NCBI GenBank assembly: GCA_964371615.1
Contig: CAYJMS010000004.1
Coordinates: 1-64,000, forward strand
DNA from: SpSt-333 sp964371615
Lineage (GTDB): Bacteria; Bacteroidota; Ignavibacteria; UBA10030; UBA8401
Length of the DNA stretch: 64,000 nt
Direction of reading: 5' to 3'
Shown one piece after another: positions 9,020 through 18,414 of this stretch; the first letter of the stretch is position 1; each line of letters starts with the position of its first letter. The notes under the pieces were generated by a model. That model worked only from the letters and a program-made list of their open reading frames with translations. It was not told where the DNA came from and did no database searches. The position numbers and the translations under genes are program-made.

Positions 9020-11305
9020 TCACCGAGCAACTGACCTTCCCGTCAACATGTGGTAATACATCTGACCTGCGGAGATACCTCCGTCATTGGTGGGAATTCG
9101 CTGATGCCAATACGGTGTACAGCCTGCCCCTGTCAAACGAATGACTGTATTTTCCAGAAGAATGGTGTTCTGAAAACAACCGCCGGAAAGGACAATTTTC
9201 TTCATTCCACTCTTCCCTGCCATCGAAACGATCATCGCCGTTAAAGTGTTATGGAATCGCCGACAGATTGTACTGACCGACACCCCAAGATTCTTCTCTG
9301 CTACGATGGCTCGAAGCATATCCTCCCAATTGATACTGAGGAGGCCAGGATGTGCCTCTATTATAGTATAAGGATACGATTCAGAATCATTACTGTCAAA
9401 TGCTCTCCATTCGACTTCCATGGCGGTTTGTCCTTCGAAATTCGACCGACTGCGAATACCGAGTATGGCTCCGACGGCATCAAAGATTCTTCCGACGCTG
9501 GATGTCATCGGTGTGTTGATTTTATTTTCTATCATTTTGATGATCAGCCGTCCGTCGGAAACGGGCAGCATGCCAAAGTATTTTTCCCGTTCCAATTCAT
9601 CTTTACTGATTATTACGGACAACATTCCGATTGCACTGCGGACTGTCTCTCTCGCAGCGGCATCCCCGCCCGGAAGCGGGAAGGGAACGAATGATCCGAC
9701 ACGGGAGAATATATTTTCATTATAGGTGATGAATTCTCCCCCCCAGATCGATCCATCCAATCCAAATCCGGTGCCGTCCCACGAAACGCCAAGCAGCGGC
9801 TCATCGAGATCATGTTCCGCCATGCATGCTGCAATATGAGCGGTATGATGCTGGACGGGATGATGTGTTCCCTGTAATTGAATGGCATAATGTGTCGACG
9901 CATAATCCGGGTGCGCATCGTGAACCACCGCCGAAGGACGCATGTGATAGAGATCTGAAATATCATCAATCGACGAGCGAAAGCAATCGAGCGCCGGTAC
10001 AGTCTCCAGATCGCCGATATGCTGGCTGATAAAGATCATCTTCTCTTTTTGTACAGCAACGGTATTCTTCAGGTGTCCTCCGACAGCAAGCACCGGTTCT
10101 TCCGCCGCATGTCGCGACATGATCGGCAACGGCGCAAAACCCCGGGCACGGCGGATGACCATCTCTCTTCCGGCAACGATTCTGACGATTGAATCATCAA
10201 CATACCGGCGGATCGGGCGGTTATGGACAAGGAACAGATCGGCGACCGAGCCGAGTTTTTCCAGAGCACACTGTTCGTCAATGCACATCGGCTCGTCTGA
10301 AAGATTGCCGCTGGTTGCCACAATCGGCACATCGAGTTCGTTCATTAAAAGATGATGCAGAGGGGTGTAGGGAAGCATCATCCCCACATACGGATTTCCG
10401 GGCGCCACCGATTCCGTGACGATGTGTGCAATAGTATTTTTCAGCATTAAAACAATCGGCGACGCCGGAGAACGCAACGCGCGTTCTTCGGCTTCAGACA
10501 CTGCGCAAAGCGATCGGACCATGTCGATATTTTTTGCCATGACCGCGAATGGTTTTTCCTCGCGGGATTTTCTCTTTCGCAGTTCTATCACCGCCCGGGA
10601 ATTGGTTGCATCGGCAAGAAGTTGATAACCGCCGAGGCCTTTCATTGCAACGATTTTTCCCGATCCTATCGCGCGCGCGCATTCGAGTAATGCTTCGTCC
10701 TGAGTACAGATTACCGTACCGTTCCGATCCCACAGCGCTAATTGCGGACCGCACGTGGTACAGGCAATCGGCTGCGCGTGAAATCTGCGGTCGCCCGGAT
10801 CGGAATATTCCCTCATGCAATCGGGACACATGATGAAGTCGTTCATGGTCGTATTCGGGCGATCGTACGGCAATGCACGGATAATGGAATATCTCGGACC
10901 GCAATGCGTACAATTGATAAACGGATAGCGATACCGGCGGTCTGACGGATCGTACATCTCCATCAGGCAAGCATCGCATACCGCAAGATCGGGAAGAATA
11001 ATGGTGGTCGGTTCCTTGCTGTCATCGCTCTTTTGAATGGTAAAATCGGTATATCCTGCGGTATCGAGAAAAGTCGATTCTGTACTGTAGACAACAGCAT
11101 GGGAGGGTTTTTCGGTGTGAAGGCGGCGGATGAACGTATCGATCGTCTGCCGATCTGATTCGGCTTCGATGGAAAGGCCCACGGAAGAATTGTTGACCCA
11201 TCCGGTGATGTGTAAATCCCGTGCAAGCTGGTAAACGAACGGACGAAATCCGACCCCCTGCACTGCTCCCTGCAATAAAATCCTTGCCCTGCATTTTCCG
11301 TTCAC
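9020..11305 (-). CDS. hypF: carbamoyltransferase HypF
   Basis: Uses carbamoyl phosphate and ATP to carbamoylate the HypE C-terminal Cys. The 761-aa architecture is complete: an acylphosphatase-like domain (ILLQGAVQGVGFRPFVYQ, residues 8-25), paired zinc motifs (CDAC with CTHCG; CPDC with CTTCG, about 105-185), a YrdC-like domain, and a Kae1-like domain with HHTAHIAACMAEH and WDGTGFG. The start is GTG 11305; the gene follows the NicO/UreH-like permease by 12 nt. Its intact state supports functional hydrogenases. Confidence 0.96.
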   Translation of the reverse strand: MNGKCRARILLQGAVQGVGFRPFVYQLARDLHITGWVNNSSVGLSIEAESDRQTIDTFIRRLHTEKPSHAVVYSTESTFLDTAGYTDFTIQKSDDSKEPTTIILPDLAVCDACLMEMYDPSDRRYRYPFINCTHCGPRYSIIRALPYDRPNTTMNDFIMCPDCMREYSDPGDRRFHAQPIACTTCGPQLALWDRNGTVICTQDEALLECARAIGSGKIVAMKGLGGYQLLADATNSRAVIELRKRKSREEKPFAVMAKNIDMVRSLCAVSEAEERALRSPASPIVLMLKNTIAHIVTESVAPGNPYVGMMLPYTPLHHLLMNELDVPIVATSGNLSDEPMCIDEQCALEKLGSVADLFLVHNRPIRRYVDDSIVRIVAGREMVIRRARGFAPLPIMSRHAAEEPVLAVGGHLKNTVAVQKEKMIFISQHIGDLETVPALDCFRSSIDDISDLYHMRPSAVVHDAHPDYASTHYAIQLQGTHHPVQHHTAHIAACMAEHDLDEPLLGVSWDGTGFGLDGSIWGGEFITYNENIFSRVGSFVPFPLPGGDAAARETVRSAIGMLSVIISKDELEREKYFGMLPVSDGRLIIKMIENKINTPMTSSVGRIFDAVGAILGIRSRSNFEGQTAMEVEWRAFDSNDSESYPYTIIEAHPGLLSINWEDMLRAIVAEKNLGVSVSTICRRFHNTLTAMIVSMAGKSGMKKIVLSGGCFQNTILLENTVIRLTGAGCTPYWHQRIPTNDGGISAGQMYYHMLTGRSVAR

Positions 11306-11317
11306 TGTCGTCCCGTC

Positions 11318-11935
11318 TTATATGCCGAAAAATCGTATCGCAATACCGGTAATAACAATAACGCCTCCGGCGATCGCATCGGCAACGTGTTCAAAAATAT
11401 GTGTCCGGATGAATGAGAATCCCCACAGCGCCGCATGCACCTGTATCTGCATCATGACGATCGTTGCAGCACTGAACAGCGTCACGAGCAGCACAACGTT
11501 AAACCAGCCATAGGCTGAAGAAGCGAAGAGTAACGGAATGAGCGGTTCACAGGGGCCGAAAATAATGAGTATAAACAATGTCCAATAGGAAACACTTTTT
11601 GCCGAAATATCCCGATGAGTGTGTTTTTTCCCCAGTTGTTTGAGGCCATAGATCATATACGCAAGACCGAAACCGATCAACAACAGCGAAGCGACATTGC
11701 CGCGCACAGTCTCCCATCCCGTTACATGTTCGGTCGCAATGCCGATTGCGATACCAATCAAACCGATGACGACACTGGAACTGACATGTCCGAGTCCTGC
11801 AAGAAAAACCGAATACGTCGTCTTCCATTTGCTCCATTGCTGTGCTTTTGCCAATGCAACGAAGGGAATCCAGTGATCGGGAGCAAGGGCGTGGAGTAAA
11901 CCGATCGTGAGAGCTGAGAATAATAAAAGTTCCAT
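11318..11935 (-). CDS. NicO/UreH-like membrane protein, putative nickel transporter
   Basis: A 205-aa integral membrane protein with about six hydrophobic segments. The first carries LLHALAPDHWIPF, resembling the His-x4-Asp-His signature in nickel/cobalt permeases of the NicO and UreH-domain families. A cytoplasmic loop contains KKHTHRD, possibly metal binding. It lies between hypB and hypF, so nickel supply for hydrogenase maturation is the likely job (inference from context). Some homologues are annotated as sulfite exporter TauE/SafE-like proteins, so substrate remains uncertain. Confidence 0.65.
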   Translation of the reverse strand: MELLLFSALTIGLLHALAPDHWIPFVALAKAQQWSKWKTTYSVFLAGLGHVSSSVVIGLIGIAIGIATEHVTGWETVRGNVASLLLIGFGLAYMIYGLKQLGKKHTHRDISAKSVSYWTLFILIIFGPCEPLIPLLFASSAYGWFNVVLLVTLFSAATIVMMQIQVHAALWGFSFIRTHIFEHVADAIAGGVIVITGIAIRFFGI

Positions 11936-11957
11936 ACTAGAAATTCAGGTTAAAGGT

Positions 11958-12043
11958 ATTTTATGATTTTGTGATTTTAAGATTTTAAGATTGTATAATT
12001 TACAACAGTACCTGACAATTTTGTAATCTTGTAATATTGCAAT
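11958..12043. repeat. AT-rich degenerate 8-nt phased repeat (TGATTTTA type)
   Basis: Successive near-octamers such as TGATTTTG, TGATTTTA and AGATTTTA, then further GATT/AATATT words, fill the gap between hypB and the NicO/UreH-like gene. Closely similar runs recur at about 19861-19895 and 20530-20565 in the same locus. Confidence 0.5.
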
Positions 12044-12044
12044 A

Positions 12045-12692
12045 TTATTTTATTTGTTCTCCCAACCACCCACACCATTCCGGGATTCCCTCGTTTGTTG
12101 TACAGGACATTTTGAATATTTTCAATTTCGGATTGACCGTCATGGCATTGCGCACCATTGTGTCGACGTTGCAATTTACGTACGGAACCAAATCGATCTT
12201 ATTGATGAGCAAGACGGAGGCATTGCGAAACATTGCGGGATATTTCAGCGGTTTGTCGTCCCCTTCTGTTGTCGAGAGAACGACGATCTTATGCGCTTCG
12301 CCGAGGTCGTAATTCGACGGACAGACCAAATTACCGACATTTTCAATGATCAGAAGTCGAATGTTTTTACCTTCGAAGGCCGGGAGCGAATCATGAACGA
12401 ACTTTGCTTCGAGGTGACACATGCCGTTCGTCACCACCTGCACGACGGGGACATTATATTTCGCGATCCGTTGCGCATCAAGATCGGTCTGTACATCCCC
12501 TTCAATGACGGCAACAGAAACACTGCCGTTCAAATGCTCCAATGTCCGTTCGAGGATGCTCGTTTTACCGGATCCCGGAGAACTGACAATATTCAGCGCG
12601 AATATCTTTCGGGAGGCAAATTCGCCCCGGACCGTGCGGGCGATTTCGTCATTTTTTTCCAGCACTTTTCGTTCGATCGTCACGATGCTCAT
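12045..12692 (-). CDS. hypB: hydrogenase nickel incorporation GTPase HypB
   Basis: SIMIBI-class GTPase that with HypA delivers Ni to the large subunit. The 215-aa protein has P-loop NIVSSPGSGKTSIL (residues about 34-47), switch region IEGDVQTDLDAQRI, the metal-site GMCHLEAKFVHD with Cys and His, and base-recognition NKIDLVPY. The His-rich N-terminal nickel store of some HypB proteins is absent, so this version probably cannot store Ni. ATG 12692. It follows hypA by 35 nt. Confidence 0.96.
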   Translation of the reverse strand: MSIVTIERKVLEKNDEIARTVRGEFASRKIFALNIVSSPGSGKTSILERTLEHLNGSVSVAVIEGDVQTDLDAQRIAKYNVPVVQVVTNGMCHLEAKFVHDSLPAFEGKNIRLLIIENVGNLVCPSNYDLGEAHKIVVLSTTEGDDKPLKYPAMFRNASVLLINKIDLVPYVNCNVDTMVRNAMTVNPKLKIFKMSCTTNEGIPEWCGWLGEQIK

Positions 12693-12727
12693 GGTATACT
12701 CTTTATTAATTTCGAAATTTAGAATCG

Positions 12728-13075
12728 CTATTCATCATTCAATTCAATCTGCTTCAGAATCATATCCGTACCCGACAGGATCTGTACATCAGTGGAATCA
12801 CAGACACCGCACATCATATAGCCCGAATCATTCCCGGATTCTTTGCCGCATGCGTTGCAATGGACTTTAAATGGAATGATGACAGACTCCAACGCCGCGT
12901 TCCGTAAGGGTGTATCCTGAATAATCGCTCCAAATGCGAACTGAAGCGAATCGGCAACGACACCTGACACTGCTCCCACTTCCATCCTCACAACGGTGAC
13001 CCTGGTTAAATTTTCCTCCCGGACGTGATCGCGAACCGTATCGATTATATTTTGTGCCAACGATAATTCGTGCAT
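12728..13075 (-). CDS. hypA: hydrogenase nickel metallochaperone HypA
   Basis: Nickel-binding zinc protein that hands Ni to the hydrogenase large subunit with HypB. It begins MHELSLAQNI; the His at position 2 is the Ni ligand, which fixes the start at ATG 13075 rather than the upstream TTG at 13078. The zinc finger uses CNACGKE and CGVCDS near residues 71-91. The length is 115 aa as usual. It lies 22 nt downstream of the maturation protease gene. Confidence 0.95.
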   Translation of the reverse strand: MHELSLAQNIIDTVRDHVREENLTRVTVVRMEVGAVSGVVADSLQFAFGAIIQDTPLRNAALESVIIPFKVHCNACGKESGNDSGYMMCGVCDSTDVQILSGTDMILKQIELNDE

Positions 13076-13097
13076 CAATTCTCTCTTATGCCAATTT

Positions 13098-13568
13098 TTA
13101 TGATTCGGATTCCCGATTCTGAAATTCTATTACAGTCGATTGTAAAAATTTTATGGCATTATGGAGATTTTCAACGGCTTTCTGTGAAAGTCCTTCTCCA
13201 AACTCCCATTCATACCCCTTTATCTGCAAAAGATATACCAAAGGAGTATAATTAAAAAGTTCGCCGCAGAGCGCAAGGAGAGCGGACGGAGACACAGAGT
13301 GCGTTGAAAATGATTGGGACGTTTGCGGTGCCACCGGTTCGAACGAGTACGATTCGATATCCCCTTTTGATGCATCGATGAATATCACAACATCATACTC
13401 TGCCATGATCGATGCATCTTCGATATTGAGCTGATAGCTGCTGTCGGTGGTGATATGCGTGAGATCCTTCTCCTGAATCCACCGCTCGATAATCGAGATA
13501 CATTCATTTCCCACACCGTCATCCCGCCTGCCGGGATTTCCGTACGCATGCAGCAGAATTTTTTTCAC
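13098..13568 (-). CDS. [NiFe] hydrogenase maturation protease (HycI/HyaD/HoxW type)
   Basis: Endopeptidase that trims the C-terminal extension of the large subunit after Ni insertion. Family features: a beta-strand then GNPGRRDDGVGNE (acidic metal ligand), VVIFIDASKGD (second Asp) and FSTHSVSP (His). The chosen start is GTG 13568: it lies just after the hoxH stop and has AAAGGGAT upstream, whereas ATG 13610 would overlap hoxH by 41 nt. That gives 156 aa. It is the only such protease seen for two large subunits here. Directly downstream of hoxH, so HoxH is its expected substrate. Confidence 0.9.
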   Translation of the reverse strand: MKKILLHAYGNPGRRDDGVGNECISIIERWIQEKDLTHITTDSSYQLNIEDASIMAEYDVVIFIDASKGDIESYSFEPVAPQTSQSFSTHSVSPSALLALCGELFNYTPLVYLLQIKGYEWEFGEGLSQKAVENLHNAIKFLQSTVIEFQNRESES

Positions 13569-13569
13569 A

Positions 13570-15024
13570 TCATCCCTTTTTCTTCTGGTCAACCACTTTT
13601 CCGCTCGCATCGTACAGCGTTAACTCCAGCGGCATCTGTCCCATGGCGTGTGTGGCACAGCTCAGGCAGGGATCATACGCACGAATCGCCACTTCAACGG
13701 CGTTCATCATCGGTTCGGTGATCTCTTTCTTTCCTGTCATCCATGTTTTGGCAACGGCATTGACGGCCCGGTTCATCGGTTCGTTGTTATTCGTCGTAGA
13801 TACGATCAGATTTGCCATGGTAATCTGATCGTTCTCATCAATCTTATAATGATGGAAGAGCGTACCGCGCGGAGCTTCGATGACTCCGACCCCTTCGTAC
13901 CGCTTCTCTCCTTTACGCACCAATTCATCGCTCTGCAGATCCGTATCGTTCAGCAAATCCCGGATCATCTCCGCAGCATGCAGCAATTCGATCAAGCGGG
14001 CATAGTGTGTATGCATGCACATATTGTTCGGTTTCCCGTCGGTCAGCGCTTTGTACGCTTCAAATTCCTTTTGCGCCAGAGGCGTCGGAATGAAGCTGCA
14101 GGTATTCAATCGTGCAAGCGGGCCCACGCGGTACCAACCGGTCCCCTCCCCCAGATCTGCGATGTACGGAAACTTCATGTAACTCCAGGACCGAACTTCT
14201 TCGTGAATATAATTATAGTAATCCTGATAATCGATATCGTGCAGAATCACCTTCCCGTCGCTGTCCACGGCGCGGATCACGCCATGATAGAGATCCATGG
14301 CGCCGTCCTTGCGGACAAGACTGAGATGATTCGAGGGAAATACCGAAAAATTATCGATAAATGCCTTGTTCTTCTTATAATAGACTTTAAAGAAATCGAT
14401 CGCCGATTCCGCCCAGAGAATCATATCGCCGGGATTCATCGGTTTTTCCCCTTTTAAGAACTTATCGCGTTCCGCTTCCGAAAGGTTTTTATTCACTCCG
14501 CCGGGGATTGCACCGGTGCCGTGAATCTTTTTGCCCGCCGTCGCCTGTATCAGTTCCTGGCCGAACTTCCGCATCATCACCCCTTGAACGGCGAGATTTT
14601 TGTTCACCCGTGCGACGCCAATAATGTTGCGAATCGCCGGATCGGCATCAACGCCGAAGAGAAGGTCGGGAGAAGCAAGATGGAAGAAATGTAACGCATG
14701 GGATTGAAAGATCTGGGCATAATGCATCAATCGGCGAATCTTTTCGGCTGCAGGCGTCAATCCGTTCCCAGTACCGGCGCCGACAATCACATCGAGCGCT
14801 TTCGCCGCCGCAAGATGATGACTGACGGGACAAATTCCGCACAATCGCTGCACCAGTACCGGCGCCTCCCAATACGGCCGTCCCTGAACGAACCGTTCAA
14901 AACCCCGAAACTCGACGATGTGCAATCTGCTCCGGACAACATTTCCTTCGTCATCCAGATGGATGGTCACTTTGCCGTGGCCTTCGACCCGTGTCAGCGG
15001 ATCAATCGTAATTTTTTGAGACAT
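13570..15024 (-). CDS. hoxH: NAD-linked [NiFe] hydrogenase large subunit HoxH (set 1)
   Basis: Catalytic subunit holding the NiFe(CN)2CO site for H2 oxidation or production. The 484-aa protein has both Ni-ligand motifs: L1 RLCGICPVSHH near residue 60 and L2 DPCLSCATHAMG near the C-terminus. About 25 residues follow the L2 His, the piece removed by the maturation protease. It resembles group 3d large subunits. ATG 15024 (MSQKITIDPLTRVEGHG) is favoured over ATG 15033 because AAAGGA is correctly spaced only for the former. It is the last structural gene of the hoxF-U-Y-H run. Confidence 0.95.
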   Translation of the reverse strand: MSQKITIDPLTRVEGHGKVTIHLDDEGNVVRSRLHIVEFRGFERFVQGRPYWEAPVLVQRLCGICPVSHHLAAAKALDVIVGAGTGNGLTPAAEKIRRLMHYAQIFQSHALHFFHLASPDLLFGVDADPAIRNIIGVARVNKNLAVQGVMMRKFGQELIQATAGKKIHGTGAIPGGVNKNLSEAERDKFLKGEKPMNPGDMILWAESAIDFFKVYYKKNKAFIDNFSVFPSNHLSLVRKDGAMDLYHGVIRAVDSDGKVILHDIDYQDYYNYIHEEVRSWSYMKFPYIADLGEGTGWYRVGPLARLNTCSFIPTPLAQKEFEAYKALTDGKPNNMCMHTHYARLIELLHAAEMIRDLLNDTDLQSDELVRKGEKRYEGVGVIEAPRGTLFHHYKIDENDQITMANLIVSTTNNNEPMNRAVNAVAKTWMTGKKEITEPMMNAVEVAIRAYDPCLSCATHAMGQMPLELTLYDASGKVVDQKKKG

Positions 15025-15096
15025 ACTGTGCATCCTTTATCATCAATGGTCTTCAATATTCCTTCGGTGCAAGAATGATGTGAGACCGGTACGGCA

Positions 15097-15654
15097 TTAA
15101 TCATATTTCACTACTTCATACGGAATTTTCATCTCACCGCCGGTAATGAGTGCGGCAAGAGTATCATAGATCAGATCCGCCCGCGGGGGACATCCGGGGA
15201 TGAAATAATCGATCTTGACGATATCATGACAGGGGTAGACACGATCGAGCAGCATCGGGAGTTCCGGATCGTTCGGAAGAATCATTTCAGGATTGTGTCC
15301 CTTGACCGACGGACTGTTCAGATATGCTTCCTCGATGCATTCACGGATCGGAATCCCATTCCGCATCGCAGGAACACCTCCCATTATTGCGCATTCCCCC
15401 AGGGAAACCAATGTGCGGCAATTCTTTCGAAACTCCTTCAGCGTGTGGATGTTTTCGCTGTTGCAGCAGCTCCCTTCGATAATGCCGATATCGCAATACT
15501 CGGTGAATTTCTTGATATCGTTAATGGGCGATTTGTTGAAATCGACAAGCTCCATCAAACTGAGAATGCGCTCGTCGATATCCAGAATGGACATATGGCA
15601 ACCAAAACATCCTGCAAGGGATGTGGTGGCGACAATCGTTTTTTTCTTATCCAT
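15097..15654 (-). CDS. hoxY: NAD-linked [NiFe] hydrogenase small subunit HoxY (set 1)
   Basis: Small subunit that passes electrons between the NiFe site and HoxU. The 185-aa length matches the short HoxY type with only the proximal [4Fe-4S] cluster. Ligands visible: AGCFGCHMS, GECAIMGG and IPGCPPR. ATG 15654 (MDKKKTIVATTSLAGC) is preferred over the upstream in-frame codon. Its paralogue is at 19981-20529. The two share the CxGCHMSxLDIDER region, indicating duplication or common origin. Confidence 0.94.
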   Translation of the reverse strand: MDKKKTIVATTSLAGCFGCHMSILDIDERILSLMELVDFNKSPINDIKKFTEYCDIGIIEGSCCNSENIHTLKEFRKNCRTLVSLGECAIMGGVPAMRNGIPIRECIEEAYLNSPSVKGHNPEMILPNDPELPMLLDRVYPCHDIVKIDYFIPGCPPRADLIYDTLAALITGGEMKIPYEVVKYD

Positions 15655-15709
15655 GATATTTCCCCAATGCAAAAATAGAATGCTTGTCCGCGGTCAACGG
15701 AAACGGACT

Positions 15710-16417
15710 TCAGCGGTGGATCTGTTCGACGTCCGATCCGATCTGCACCTTTTCATACTTCCGCTCATTGATCGGCACCTGATATCCGCGCTCCTTCTTC
15801 AACAACGCTCCGGTGGGACAAATAGAGACGGCGCGGTCGGCTACTTCGGAGGTCAACAGGTCGTCCATCGTATGGTCGATGCTGATCTCCAGTTTATGTC
15901 CCCGCTTCCGAAATGCAAAAAAACTCCTCCCCTGATTGTCTTTGATCGCCCGAATGCAGCGTTTGCAGAGAATGCACCGGTTGTGATTCTTTACAAGGTG
16001 AGGATTTTTCGCATCGATGGTCCGTTGCGGAAATTGAAACGGGAAACGAGGCACCATAATCTGATAACGGTAGGCCAACGCCTGCAAATCGCAGCCGCCG
16101 CTTTTTTCACAGACCGGACAGAGATGGTTTCCCTCGACAAACATGATCTCAATAATCGCTTTTCTGAGGTCCTGCAGTTCCGGAGTATTGGTTTTTACTT
16201 CCATCCCTTCCGATACCGGTGTCGTACAGGCGGTCATGAACCTGCCGTTTACGCTCACCGTGCACATGCGGCAGGCGCCGCGCGGCTTAAATCCGGGAAT
16301 ATTGCAGAGCGTCGGGATGTAGATGCCGCTCTCTCGCGCTACGTCGATAATATACGTGCCGATCCCCGCAAGGTATTCCTTTCCGTCCATGGTGAATTTT
16401 ACTGCGTTGGTAGTCAT
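15710..16417 (-). CDS. hoxU: hydrogenase diaphorase subunit HoxU (set 1)
   Basis: NuoG-like N-terminal electron-transfer subunit linking HoxF to HoxY. The 235-aa protein shows a plant-type [2Fe-2S] site (TLCNIPGFKPRGACRMC then TACTT), a His-Cys3 [4Fe-4S] site (EGNHLCPVCEKSGGC) and one further [4Fe-4S] site (NRCILCKRC with SICPTGAL). Compared with the second HoxU at 20945 it lacks one ferredoxin-type cluster. GGGAGA lies upstream of ATG 16417. It follows hoxF by 43 nt. Confidence 0.93.
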   Translation of the reverse strand: MTTNAVKFTMDGKEYLAGIGTYIIDVARESGIYIPTLCNIPGFKPRGACRMCTVSVNGRFMTACTTPVSEGMEVKTNTPELQDLRKAIIEIMFVEGNHLCPVCEKSGGCDLQALAYRYQIMVPRFPFQFPQRTIDAKNPHLVKNHNRCILCKRCIRAIKDNQGRSFFAFRKRGHKLEISIDHTMDDLLTSEVADRAVSICPTGALLKKERGYQVPINERKYEKVQIGSDVEQIHR

Positions 16418-16460
16418 AGAGAATCTTCTCCCGAAAATAGTAGTTCACTTACCAGTTGTG

Positions 16461-18338
16461 TCATTGCGGATACATGTAGATGCTCGGCACTCGACCGACG
16501 GCATCACACGATTCCTTGACAGAGACAAGCATGTCGAAATTGCTGTCATAGTCCTTTCCGTGCTGGATAATTTTGTCGTACAGCGGACGGAAATTCTTAA
16601 TGCTTGAGACCACCGGATTTGCCGCCGTAATGCCAAGACCGCACCTGCTGGCTTTCAGCACTTTGGACCATTCGAGCATCTCTTCGATATCCTTCTGAAC
16701 GCCGCGGGCATTCAAAATTTTTTCCAGTTTCTGTTTTAAAAAGACCGGAATATTCCTGCAGGTAGAGCAGGAACCGCACGATTCATCTATGAAGAAATTC
16801 AGAAAATTCAGCACGACGTCCTTGAGAAGATCCCGCTGTTTATTGAAGATGATAAGCGATCCCCCCGTCGATAGGTCCGTGTAGCTTAATGTTCTGGTAA
16901 ATTCATTCGGACCGATAAGCGTACCGGACGGCCCGCCGACCTGTACCGCCTGAACATCGGTCGCACCGACCATTTCCAGCACATCGTTGACCGAAAAGCC
17001 CCATTCGATCTCATATACGCCGGGATATTTACAGTCGCCGGAAATACTCAATACTTTTGTACCGCTCGATTCCTTTGTACCCATGGAGCGGTACCACGGC
17101 GCACCGTTATTGATGATCTTTACAATGGAGCACAGGGTTTCGACATTATTGACGATCGTCGGTTTCTCGAGGTAGCCGCTTTCCACCGGGAACGGGGGAC
17201 GATCGCGTGGTTCGCCTCGTTTTCCTTCGGCGGACTCGATCAATGCGGATTCCTCACCGCATACATATGCGCCGGCGCCGAATTGAATCCGGATATCGAA
17301 ATTGAACCCTTCTTTTCCCTGAATGTTCGTTCCGAGATAATTCTTCTTCCTCCCTCCGTCGATAATTTTTTCGAGATGCTGCTGAAGATATTTGTACTCA
17401 TAGCGGACGTACAGGATTCCGTGATCGGCACCGACCGCATAACCGGCGATCGCCATCCCTTCCAACAGCATCTTAGGATATTCCGTGAGTATGACTCTGT
17501 CCTTAAACGTCCCGGGTTCCCCTTCGTCGGCATTACAAAAGATGTATTTTTCGGTTCCGGGTGCATTGCGGCAGATTTCCCATTTCATTCCGGTCGGGAA
17601 TCCCGCCCCACCGCGACCGCGAATGTTCGACAATTTTACTTCGGCAATAACCTCTTCGGGTGTCATCTTTACGATCTTTTTCAGCGCTTCTCCGGGTTTG
17701 TATCCGTCTGCCAGGATCGGACCTTTCTTCCGGATATTGTTCTGTACCATCGTGTGAATTTCCGGGAACGCGTTGGCGCCGTCCCCCAGTCCTTCGACCA
17801 TGATATCGTCCAGTCTCTTTCCCGCTTTCAGATCGCGGATAATCTCCTTCACCCGGAACGGCGTCAGGCGGCAGAAGACTTTGCCGTTGATCAACGCCGC
17901 CGGTTCCTGATCGCTCATGCCGATGCACGATGTGGAATAGAGTCCGATGAGTCCATCCGCAGACACCTCGCCGAATTTGCAGCCTGCTTCCCGTTCAAAC
18001 GTGCGTGCGACTTCTTCCCGGCCCATCATGCACGCCAGAACGCTGTTGTTCAGATAAATGGTGTATTTGCCGGTCGGGGTAGAAGAGAAGAAATGATAGA
18101 ACGAGAGTGTTTGCTCAATATCGACAATGGAAATGTTCAATTCACGAGATATTTCTCTGACAATTATTGCGGGTATATAACCGAATTCGGTTTGCGAGTC
18201 GATCAGGATGTCCATCAAGCGGGTGGGATCATGGTCGTAATTGCCGATGATCCGCTTCACTTGCTGTACCATGGTATCGCGGTATGCAATCTCACCAATT
18301 TCTAGTTCGTCCACGCTGTCCGGAAATATCGGATTCAT
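16461..18338 (-). CDS. hoxF: hydrogenase diaphorase subunit HoxF, NuoE-NuoF fusion (set 1)
   Basis: NADH-binding diaphorase with FMN and Fe-S clusters. The 625-aa protein fuses a NuoE-like domain (about 20-185) to a NuoF domain. NuoF signatures are GRGGAGFPTGMKWE (NADH/FMN), CNADEGEPGTFKDR, YVCGEESALI and the [4Fe-4S] ligands ESCGSCSTC plus a later Cys in SRCGLG. In the NuoE-like part only two of the usual four [2Fe-2S] cysteines are obvious (LACMMG; TSCIGMS), unlike hoxE at 23404. AAAGGAT precedes ATG 18338. It follows hoxH2 by 76 nt, so both hydrogenases may be cotranscribed. Confidence 0.93.
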   Translation of the reverse strand: MNPIFPDSVDELEIGEIAYRDTMVQQVKRIIGNYDHDPTRLMDILIDSQTEFGYIPAIIVREISRELNISIVDIEQTLSFYHFFSSTPTGKYTIYLNNSVLACMMGREEVARTFEREAGCKFGEVSADGLIGLYSTSCIGMSDQEPAALINGKVFCRLTPFRVKEIIRDLKAGKRLDDIMVEGLGDGANAFPEIHTMVQNNIRKKGPILADGYKPGEALKKIVKMTPEEVIAEVKLSNIRGRGGAGFPTGMKWEICRNAPGTEKYIFCNADEGEPGTFKDRVILTEYPKMLLEGMAIAGYAVGADHGILYVRYEYKYLQQHLEKIIDGGRKKNYLGTNIQGKEGFNFDIRIQFGAGAYVCGEESALIESAEGKRGEPRDRPPFPVESGYLEKPTIVNNVETLCSIVKIINNGAPWYRSMGTKESSGTKVLSISGDCKYPGVYEIEWGFSVNDVLEMVGATDVQAVQVGGPSGTLIGPNEFTRTLSYTDLSTGGSLIIFNKQRDLLKDVVLNFLNFFIDESCGSCSTCRNIPVFLKQKLEKILNARGVQKDIEEMLEWSKVLKASRCGLGITAANPVVSSIKNFRPLYDKIIQHGKDYDSNFDMLVSVKESCDAVGRVPSIYMYPQ

Positions 18339-18414
18339 GATATCATCCTTTCATGCTAGCATTTACAGCTGTGTAATGATCCTTTATCGTATTAAACATA
18401 TCGACGGTTATCCG

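Noticed and set aside
15293..16519. 408-codon plus-strand frame opposite hoxY/hoxU
   Set aside because: Antisense shadow of two genes with intact Fe-S motifs; composition (rich in Arg, His, Phe) is not protein-like.
17283..18305. 340-codon plus-strand frame opposite hoxF
   Set aside because: Antisense shadow of hoxF, which has all NuoF motifs.
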